Source: Debaryomyces hansenii CBS767 (lineage: Eukaryota; Ascomycota; Pichiomycetes; Serinales; Debaryomycetaceae). Taken from it: 64,000 bases of DNA. This document shows, piece by piece, positions 56,941 through 64,000 of this stretch. Each line of letters begins with the position of its first letter. Positions within the stretch are counted from its first letter, which is position 1. The stretch is from NCBI RefSeq assembly GCF_000006445.2, contig NC_006044.2, forward strand, positions 186,001-250,000, written 5' to 3'. Below the pieces are notes generated by a model. That model worked only from the letters and a program-made list of their open reading frames with translations, ran no database searches and had not been told where the DNA came from. Both the position numbers and the translations under genes were made by a program.

Positions 56941-59334
56941 ATGTCAACTAAGCATGGAAATATTAAAAATGATATGCAATCAGAAGGACAGGATTCAGAA
57001 TCGGATGTAGATTCATTGACCGAGGACTTGGATCAGATTGGTAGACTTAACTTGAGTATGCCATTGAACTTGAATTTATCGTTGTCATCGTATATTAATA
57101 ACATTCCAAACTTGCCAGCGTTTGATATAAGGAATTTACGGAATTTGCCCAAGGTTCAAGAATTTTCCAATGAAATATCAAGGTACATATCCACATACAA
57201 GAGTAATTCATCAGATATAGAAGCACCGGCCGAAGTGCAACAAACGACGATTAATTCGATGAAGACTGCGATTTCCACCAGAATCCAGATGCATAATTTC
57301 TTGAATGATTTGGACTTAGGCTTGTCTTTGGCAACTGCTATTGACAGATTGCAACCATTGACTAATATTATCCATGAAACAATATTTTTACCGGCGGAGG
57401 ACACAAGTGATTTTGAAGATGATTATGATATAGATGGAGAAAGAGAGCTGGAGAACCACTTGAATCAGAATTCTACAGAACCTGTCGGTGTTGATGCTAT
57501 TGTTAATCGTCATCAGCCGTTTGTGAGTGATATAGTGAAGCCAGACAATGAGGGCAGTCATAGTAGCAATTACAAACAGAGGAGAAAACGACATCTTCAT
57601 GGAGCGAAGTGCTTTTCTGATGAAGACAGTGCTACGGCGACAGGAAGTGACTTGGATAATGTGGAAGGATTATCTATTGACGAAGTAAAAGCTTTGACAG
57701 ATTTATCGTCACTAGACGATTTCTATCAAGAAAGTCTTCTCAGAAGAAAGATTCAGAAAATCCAGGGATTGGATAACTTAAGTCAAACGCTGAAGAACAA
57801 ATTAGTTACGAGACTAATGATGGGTAATTATTATAAATACGTCAATGAGAACTTGGCTAAGAATAATATGTCCTTATCACCTAATCTTAAAAAACAGCAA
57901 TTAGTTTTGAACGAAGACAGGTCACTGACTCCAGGCAGGAGTATCTCTGAGGTTATAATGGAGGATAGCGAACGTACCGATGAACATCAATCTACATCCC
58001 AAGAGGGACGAACTGAATCAGAGGTTGAAACAGTATCAGAGGACGACGATGATGCAGTGATACTCACAGAAAAAGACCAAGAACCATCCTACTATGATGC
58101 ACCATTTAATACAATAATGGGATGCACCCATTACCAAAGAAACTGCAAAGTTGAATGCCCTACTTGCTTTAAATGGTATCCATGCAGATTTTGCCACGAT
58201 AGCGAAATAACATCACATAAATTGAGTAGACAAGACGTTAAGCATATCCTTTGTATGAAGTGTAATACTCCGCAAATACCCGAAAGCAACTATTGTATTT
58301 CTTGTGAAGCTGAATTGGCGAACTACTTTTGTCTTAAGTGTAAGCTATATGACAATGATCCAACTAAGGATATTTATCACTGCGACAAATGTGGAATTTG
58401 TCGGCTAGGATTGGGTTTGGGAAAAGATTTCTATCATTGTGACGAGTGTAACATATGCTTATCAATAGATTTGCGAGAAAGACACAAGTGTTTAACGAAT
58501 ACGACGCATTGTAATTGTCCGATTTGCAATGAATATTTATTTACTTCTGTTAATAAGGTCGTATTCATGAAATGTGGACATCTGATACATCAAGCATGTT
58601 ACGATGAACTTAGTAAACATTCATACAAATGCCCTGTATGCAAAAAGACGGTTGTGAATGTAGAAACTCAATTTAGAATATTGGATCAGGAAATTCGACA
58701 ACTGCCATTACCACTGCCATATAACCTATGGAGATGTATCATCAGTTGTAATGACTGCAAAGGTAAATCTAATGTTCCATACCATGTTGTTGGATTGAAA
58801 TGTAAATATTGCAAAAGTTATAATACCAACCAACAGAAGTTGATCAAACCAGAGGAAGAAGAAGAGGAAGAAGACAACCAAGAAGAGGAGGATGACGACC
58901 AAACGAGTAACCGCTTGAACCCCATGCGTTTGATACAGACTAACCTCCAGAGCAATTTTCTTATCGGTGAAAATGCCAGTAATACCCCAACAGAAGAAGA
59001 TTACGACGGAGATAATAATAAAAATAGTGATGATCTGGACCGCGAAAGCGATCATGAGATGTTTGCCAAAGTCAGAAAGCTCACCAACTCGATCGTTAGT
59101 AACTTATCCCCCTCGGGTTCCGGTTCCAATACATCTACAATCAGTAGCCAGCCTCAAGTCTCGTACATCACATCTATTCTACAAGGCTTTGTGAATAACG
59201 CTACTAAAGATAATTATATCTCGAAATCCAATACAGATTCCGATGCAACCATGGACGAACCCGATGTCACCAATAATGAAACCAGCAGTGCAAATATCGA
59301 CAATATTGATATCGAAAATAGTGGCTCCCATTAG
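56941..59334 (+). CDS. CHY-zinc-finger/RING-H2 ubiquitin ligase (Pirh2/RCHY1-like)
   Basis: Encodes 797 residues from the ATG at 56941; the frame is open four codons earlier only via a TTG. The C-terminal half carries the three-part zinc region of Pirh2/RCHY1: a CHY finger (from about 391, CTHYQRNCKVECPTC...), a CTCHY region (CDKCGICRLGLGLGKDFYHC, ERHKCL) and a RING-H2 finger (CPICNEYLF, FMKCGHLIHQACYDEL, YKCPVCKK), followed by a zinc ribbon (CKYCKSYN). The N-terminal ~380 residues are acidic, Ser-rich and unique; the tail has an acidic run (EEEEEEEDNQEEEDDDQ). It should be an E3 ligase; the substrate is unknown. S. cerevisiae, as I recall, has only the CHY protein Hot13, without the RING, so this gene seems absent there. 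Confidence 0.88.
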   Translation: MSTKHGNIKNDMQSEGQDSESDVDSLTEDLDQIGRLNLSMPLNLNLSLSSYINNIPNLPAFDIRNLRNLPKVQEFSNEISRYISTYKSNSSDIEAPAEVQQTTINSMKTAISTRIQMHNFLNDLDLGLSLATAIDRLQPLTNIIHETIFLPAEDTSDFEDDYDIDGERELENHLNQNSTEPVGVDAIVNRHQPFVSDIVKPDNEGSHSSNYKQRRKRHLHGAKCFSDEDSATATGSDLDNVEGLSIDEVKALTDLSSLDDFYQESLLRRKIQKIQGLDNLSQTLKNKLVTRLMMGNYYKYVNENLAKNNMSLSPNLKKQQLVLNEDRSLTPGRSISEVIMEDSERTDEHQSTSQEGRTESEVETVSEDDDDAVILTEKDQEPSYYDAPFNTIMGCTHYQRNCKVECPTCFKWYPCRFCHDSEITSHKLSRQDVKHILCMKCNTPQIPESNYCISCEAELANYFCLKCKLYDNDPTKDIYHCDKCGICRLGLGLGKDFYHCDECNICLSIDLRERHKCLTNTTHCNCPICNEYLFTSVNKVVFMKCGHLIHQACYDELSKHSYKCPVCKKTVVNVETQFRILDQEIRQLPLPLPYNLWRCIISCNDCKGKSNVPYHVVGLKCKYCKSYNTNQQKLIKPEEEEEEEDNQEEEDDDQTSNRLNPMRLIQTNLQSNFLIGENASNTPTEEDYDGDNNKNSDDLDRESDHEMFAKVRKLTNSIVSNLSPSGSGSNTSTISSQPQVSYITSILQGFVNNATKDNYISKSNTDSDATMDEPDVTNNETSSANIDNIDIENSGSH

Positions 59335-60500
59335 CCTTATAAACATGCAAATCTTACACCAACTAATCGTATATGAAACGACCGTATTCTATACGATAGT
59401 GAATAGCTTAATATTCCGGTATATACGAGGACTCATAATTAACGTTTAAACGATGCACGGAAGGTCTCTCCAAAACCCATCATCCCAAAAATGAAAAAAA
59501 AAAATTGCCAAAATTCTATAGCTTCAATTGTTTGGTCCGGTCCGGTTCGTCACCAAAAATTGCTGCATTTTCCCAACAGTTGTATATGCGACATTTTGCT
59601 CTTTCAAATGACCCTTATGCTAGTTCATCTCACCAGCCTTGCGGCATCTTGTACCCTCCGTACTCAATTAACATAGACTGTTACGTTCGTTGAAACAGAA
59701 ACAACCATATCATATTTAATAATGTACTAACAACGTGCTAGCAACGTGCTAGTATTGTTACATAAAATAGCCTTATAACCAAATGTCGTTAGTCTCACAC
59801 AGATAAGATCAACGTTTTTCTCACAGCATAAATGACCATATCCGAAATTGCCATGAATGGGACTTGATTACCCCGTATAAAAACAAGATTGCAAATACTA
59901 CATTGTATATTTTACATAATACTCAATTCATAATTTTTAACTACTAGTCATTCACTTGCAGAACTGGAAGAGCCACATGGTTCTCCAGGAGCCATGTGTG
60001 CCATGTTTAGCTTTTGAACCAGTAGAAATGTAGTAGAATAAGGAGTAGAACGATACATAGGCTTGATAATAGGCATAGTATCGCCGTAAAACGCCATTTT
60101 GATTGGGGCTACAAAATCTTTGTTGATGTATTTTGTCGGGCTCAACGTTTATGGCCATGGAATTAGTTGCGACATTTTGATACACTTATAATTTTTCTAA
60201 ATATCATTTGATGATCTAATATTAGAAATATATTTTGATTTATATAGTGACACCGTTAGCATATCGAGACATAGGAACAGTCTTGTAATTATTACATAGG
60301 AAACATAAAGGAATTGATCGGAGATCATTTAAAGTGCCACATATATAGGTTGGGAAGTCGGTATAGTACATTGAGAAGCTTTTCCAAGGCACTCTAGCTG
60401 AAGCAATTTGAAATTGACAAAGTTTATGCACCATTGATTGGTGAGTTTAAAGAAGCATGCATAAATAGAAGGCAAACTAAATATAAAAGCATAATCAGAC
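59335..60500. other. CHY/RING-NEM1 intergenic region, 1.2 kb
   Basis: Holds the NEM1 promoter. CAACGTGCTAG is repeated in tandem at 59731-59741 and 59742-59752, and GGTCCGGTCCGG near 59530 is a small GC-rich direct repeat. A minus-strand ATG frame at 59948-60097 (49 codons) looks somewhat coding-like and is treated as a finding. No tRNA was found. Confidence 0.5.
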
Positions 60501-61628
60501 ATGAATTCCCTCAAGGTGTTGGTAAATTCATTGGATGAACTCTACCCCAGTAAGAATGAGTACAAGCTTGGGGCCGAATACCAGAATGAAGTAACGAATA
60601 ACGAGATCGAGGAAGGAGGAGAGATAGGGCATGAAGGGGAGAAGGCTGCAGACCAAAACCTGAGTCCAAAATCTACATACTTGGCGTTGATTATCCAGGT
60701 GATTTTCTTCTTGCCCAATTATTTGCTTGTGAAGCCATTGATCTTTATCTGGTTGTTGATTACTTACCCATTTACCCATTTGTTTAAACAACGATCGGTA
60801 TCAAGCGAATTGATTGGTTCAGGGAGAAACGAGAATAATCTATCCATTTCTAATGACAGGGTGTCTGACATGCCGTCAGCCATTAACGAGAAGACAGAAT
60901 TACTCAAACAGGAGAATATATTGGCGAATAATATTAAATCGCCTACATCTTCATCAAAATACATTATACCTCCACCACAGAGATTATATCCTCTTTCACG
61001 GAATCCCGGAAAGAAGCGCAGAAAAACATTGATATTAGACTTGGATGAAACATTAATTCATTCATTATCGCGTGGTTCTCCTCGTTCATTTAGAGGTGGC
61101 TCCACTCATACAATCGAAATCAAAATCAATAATGTCTCCTCTCTATACTACGTTCACAAAAGACCGTATTGCGATTTTTTCTTAAAGGAAGTTGCGAAAT
61201 GGTTTGATTTACAAATTTTCACGGCAAGTGTTAAAGAATACGCTGATCCCATAATAGATTGGTTAGAAAGCGATATTTCACCATATTTGACGAGCAATCA
61301 CGATCGCCAACAAGGCATTAGTCGGCAGGTTTTCACAAAGCGATACTATCGTACCGACTGTTCATATAGACCTGGGGTTGGCTACATTAAGGATTTGTCT
61401 AAGTTTTTCCCCCGTGATGACGATTTGAAAAATGTGATTATCTTAGATAATTCTCCAATAAGTTATGCTTTACATGAGGACAATGCTGTAATGATCGAGG
61501 GGTGGATAAATGACCAGAACGATCGTGATTTGCTAAACTTATTACCTATGTTACATAGTTTAAGTTTGTGCATTGATGTCAGATTCATTTTAGCTTTAAG
61601 AAGTGGTGAAAAGGTATTCGAAAAATAA
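60501..61628 (+). CDS. NEM1: Nem1-type nuclear envelope/ER phosphatase
   Basis: Encodes 375 residues (S. cerevisiae Nem1 446). One or two hydrophobic stretches at about 60-93 (YLALIIQVIFFLPNYLL, FIWLLITYPFTHLF) anchor it in the ER/nuclear membrane. The HAD/FCP1-type catalytic domain starts with DLDETLIHS (180-188; nucleophile D180, D182), and continues with HKRPYCDFFLKEVAKWFDLQ, FTASVKEYADPIIDWLE, DLSKFFPRDDDLKNVIILDNSP, and DLLNLLPMLHSL. Nem1 with Spo7 dephosphorylates the lipin Pah1, controlling lipid synthesis and nuclear size. All catalytic motifs of the Dullard family are present. It lies 272 bp from BEM4 on the same strand. Confidence 0.93.
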   Translation: MNSLKVLVNSLDELYPSKNEYKLGAEYQNEVTNNEIEEGGEIGHEGEKAADQNLSPKSTYLALIIQVIFFLPNYLLVKPLIFIWLLITYPFTHLFKQRSVSSELIGSGRNENNLSISNDRVSDMPSAINEKTELLKQENILANNIKSPTSSSKYIIPPPQRLYPLSRNPGKKRRKTLILDLDETLIHSLSRGSPRSFRGGSTHTIEIKINNVSSLYYVHKRPYCDFFLKEVAKWFDLQIFTASVKEYADPIIDWLESDISPYLTSNHDRQQGISRQVFTKRYYRTDCSYRPGVGYIKDLSKFFPRDDDLKNVIILDNSPISYALHEDNAVMIEGWINDQNDRDLLNLLPMLHSLSLCIDVRFILALRSGEKVFEK

Positions 61629-61900
61629 ATTATAGACCTTAGGATTTTAGTTCATTAGTTCGTGGTAGATTTTTTAAAAAGTTTTAAAATTAATAAAAGT
61701 TTCATATATTATATATAATTGGTACATATCAACTACTCTGAATCGTATCGACTAGTTCATATCTGTCAAGCAATAGTTCAATAAGTATATTTTTTCTATA
61801 TCTTCATCAAAACTATATACAGGGTGGACATAATTTTAGCATTTTTGGCGAACTATAAACCTCAAAAGCCGATAAAAAGGCCCCGGAAGGTAAGAACAAT

Positions 61901-63778
61901 ATGGAATTGACACTTCTATTGGAACAAATCAATAGGATTGATATCCCAGATGGTTCAACTAATGAATTACTAAAAAAATTAGGGGACTTTCTAAGAGAAG
62001 ATTCAGTGAGGTCAAGTCCTGAAGCAAAAGACTCTATTCCAGCAGTCATAAGGATAGCTAATGCCGAGTTATCTCAAATAGTCGAGGCACAGGATGGTAC
62101 TCATAATGATTCTTTGATTCTTGAGACTCTTAGGGTTTTAATCAATTTTCTAGCCAATAATGATGACAATAGACAGTTTTTAGCATCTACTGATTTGAAC
62201 TACAAAGCAACTTTTTGGTCTTTAATATGCAAATTGTTTAGCATGGATACCCTAAACACTAATATAAATACTATTTACGAGAGAATTCTACTAATGTTGT
62301 CCCAATTTATACACAATACAAATTTACTAAAGGACTTCCTTATATTTTTTAGTGAAATAGGTATTGAGAAATGTTTAATAGGATATTTGAGATTTCGAAT
62401 AGATTCATCGCTTGCTGCTGAGACTGGTTTTGATGAGCTAGTGATTCCCACAGAAATATATTCAGAATTCATGAGTGAAATGTCTGATTCCACTTCGACA
62501 GATATGGTATTTGCAAATGATTGCAACGAGTATCTTGATACTATTTTAAGGGTGTTTAATTTTGCTATTAGATTAAACGTAGATGAAGATGATGAAGACG
62601 AAATGGATACAGTTAACGATGTACTCTCAAACCTATCTAATATCGTCTACAATGTCACATTATGTGAAGATATACCCCATTTGTCGTCAACAGAAATGCA
62701 CTCAAATATATTGAAGCTAATTCCTCAACTTCCTACAAAAATACAAAACTTCACTTTGAATAAGAGAAGGCTATTTTCGTCTAGTGGTAACATTGCGTCA
62801 ATGACAAATTATGATAACTCTGTGGATGTTTCAATGGCTTTAGAATATTTTCGTAACCCCGAAACGGATCCTTATATTTTATCTGCTTGTGCCATAGATC
62901 TTGGTAATTATATCACTAGTGTAGAAAAGTCTGAATGGTTACGAGTGAAAATTGACAGTGAAATTGGTTTGCAAGTTTTCATAGCGAACTTTTACAAAAT
63001 CAAGTTCAACGATGTAATTCAATACCAAGCGTTCCATTTATTCAATAACTTAATGTCGACTGATATTGCCATTCACTCTTTCGACAGCTACGAAAGTCTA
63101 TTGAAATCCTCCAAGGTTGTGGTAGATAATGGCCAATACTATAAGGAGGTTTTCGGAATTTATGCTAAGTTTATGAAAAAGTTAATACTGTTTGCATTTA
63201 TCGAAGAAAAGGGCTCTCATTTAAGTTTGTTTCAATTCAAGGAACTTTGGACCCAATTTTATCCTGTGGACCATCCAGGTACCGCATTTGAAGAGATTTA
63301 TCTCATTTTAACTCAAGCATTCATAGCAACGAAACTACTCGAAACAGGAAGTCTTGAACACAAAAATGTCCCATTTGTTACCTCTTTGGTCGAGAACCTA
63401 GTAAGCGCAAAAGGGCTAACCGCCGATGTACCATCTACATTCCTACTGGAAAAGTTGAAGACCCTAGGTATTTTCTTCAAGACAATTGCAACCCACGGTA
63501 TAAGCGGCGACGTAATTACGAAGGTTTTGTATGACTCTGATTCAGATAAATACCATCTGCACTTCATTACCCCATACCATACATTCTTAGAGAAACTACA
63601 ACAAATCCTCGATGAACAAGGTAATTTAAATAACGCAAATAACCCAAATCAGTTTAGTGTTATCCAAAATAACTCCAAGTTCGTATGTGCCACTACAATC
63701 GCTTACTGTAACCTTCCGCATGAAACAAATGAAGAGGTTGACGCCATTCAATCAATTTGCCAATCTATCATACGGTAA
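61901..63778 (+). CDS. BEM4: BEM4-like armadillo protein of the Rho GTPase pathway
   Basis: Encodes 625 residues, near the 633 of S. cerevisiae Bem4. It is all-helical, Leu/Ile/Asn-rich, with an acidic loop at about 226-236 (VDEDDEDEMD), no membrane segment and no signal peptide. Short matches to Bem4 as I recall it are NDDNR near residue 88 and the KRRLFSSSGNIA block near 295, with the same overall size. Bem4 (a SmgGDS-like armadillo protein) binds Cdc42 and Rho1 and aids polarity and the filamentous pathway. Similarity is modest, so the name is likely but not certain; another armadillo protein cannot be excluded. Confidence 0.65.
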   Translation: MELTLLLEQINRIDIPDGSTNELLKKLGDFLREDSVRSSPEAKDSIPAVIRIANAELSQIVEAQDGTHNDSLILETLRVLINFLANNDDNRQFLASTDLNYKATFWSLICKLFSMDTLNTNINTIYERILLMLSQFIHNTNLLKDFLIFFSEIGIEKCLIGYLRFRIDSSLAAETGFDELVIPTEIYSEFMSEMSDSTSTDMVFANDCNEYLDTILRVFNFAIRLNVDEDDEDEMDTVNDVLSNLSNIVYNVTLCEDIPHLSSTEMHSNILKLIPQLPTKIQNFTLNKRRLFSSSGNIASMTNYDNSVDVSMALEYFRNPETDPYILSACAIDLGNYITSVEKSEWLRVKIDSEIGLQVFIANFYKIKFNDVIQYQAFHLFNNLMSTDIAIHSFDSYESLLKSSKVVVDNGQYYKEVFGIYAKFMKKLILFAFIEEKGSHLSLFQFKELWTQFYPVDHPGTAFEEIYLILTQAFIATKLLETGSLEHKNVPFVTSLVENLVSAKGLTADVPSTFLLEKLKTLGIFFKTIATHGISGDVITKVLYDSDSDKYHLHFITPYHTFLEKLQQILDEQGNLNNANNPNQFSVIQNNSKFVCATTIAYCNLPHETNEEVDAIQSICQSIIR

Positions 63779-64000
63779 ACCATACGGCAGCGTAGGATCG
63801 CATATCACGTGTTTTGATGGACCACATATAAACCCCGTCTATAACCGAGAGCCGTATAAATAGACAACTATTTCCTAAACCTTTGTGGTTTCAGATAATA
63901 ATGAAGTATATATAAAGCATTTCTAAGAGCTATCCTTTAAGGCAATACCATTGACGTAAGAGTTATTAATAAATAGTTGAAAATGACAATCAAAAGTAAT
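63779..64000 (+). promoter_or_regulatory. Promoter and first codons of a further gene (cut by window edge)
   Basis: CACGTG at 63806-63811 and TATAAA at 63855-63860 lie upstream of an ATG at 63983, which opens MTIKSN and is still open at the window edge (63983-64000). A second TATA-like word is near 63909. The order, E-box, TATA, ATG 128 bp later, looks like a real regulated promoter. The product cannot be told from six codons. Confidence 0.45.

Noticed and set aside
59525..59560. tRNA B box at GGTTCGTCACC
   Set aside because: The invariant A after GGTTCG is missing and no tRNA fold surrounds it.

Overview
This window is nuclear DNA from an ascomycete yeast of the CTG clade (Serinales), most like Debaryomyces or a close relative. 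The reasons are: dense, almost intronless protein genes on both strands; AT-rich spacers; gene content of the Saccharomyces/Candida type; TACTAAC/GTATGT splicing in RPS6; and CTG codons at positions where the family has serine (PKP1 15077-15079, COQ1 32391-32393). I could find no in-frame CTG in the strongly codon-biased ARG1 and RPS6. Species assignment is inference. Protein residue numbers below use the standard code, so every CTG-encoded 'Leu' should be read as Ser.

Layout. 1-8.3 kb: a DIP5-type amino-acid permease cut by the left edge, preceded by three 48-bp repeats that each carry a CGG-N10-CCG site; a gene-poor 2.3 kb; a VHR1-type regulator with three Gcn4 sites upstream; and ARG1, also with a Gcn4 site. 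8.4-17.4 kb: BRE4-like membrane protein, JHD1 histone demethylase, PKP1 pyruvate dehydrogenase kinase, LDB17 endocytic factor. 17.7-26 kb: PHO81, then the Ran/nuclear-export pair YRB1 and CRM1. 26.7-36.2 kb: malate dehydrogenase divergent from neutral trehalase NTH1, then COQ1, two mitochondrial ribosomal protein genes (MRPL9, MRPL6) and IMP3. 36.4-50.3 kb: SKG6/TOS2-type bud protein, ferric reductase, an unrecognised coiled-coil protein, NAT4, and the giant SEC16. 52-64 kb: RLM1, RPS6 (one intron), PRP21, a CHY/RING E3 ligase, NEM1, BEM4, and the promoter and first codons of one more gene.

How the genes connect. There are no bacterial-style operons. Functional themes recur: nitrogen and amino-acid metabolism (permease, VHR1, ARG1, Gcn4 sites), phosphate (PHO81 with a Pho4-type site), Ran transport (YRB1, CRM1), mitochondrial biogenesis (PKP1, COQ1, MRPL9, MRPL6), polarity and cell wall (LDB17, SKG6, RLM1, BEM4) and ribosome production (IMP3, RPS6). 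Several promoters carry recognisable sites that fit the gene beside them.

Four genes (VHR1, COQ1, MRPL6, SEC16) and the CHY/RING gene have open frames that extend upstream of the first ATG only through TTG codons; the starts given here are the first ATGs. I see no mobile element, CRISPR array, rRNA or convincing tRNA. Most of the window is ordinary housekeeping sequence. The less ordinary parts are the 48-bp regulatory repeat, the LPW repeats of SEC16, the unrecognised 42.1-42.7 kb gene and a few small open frames.
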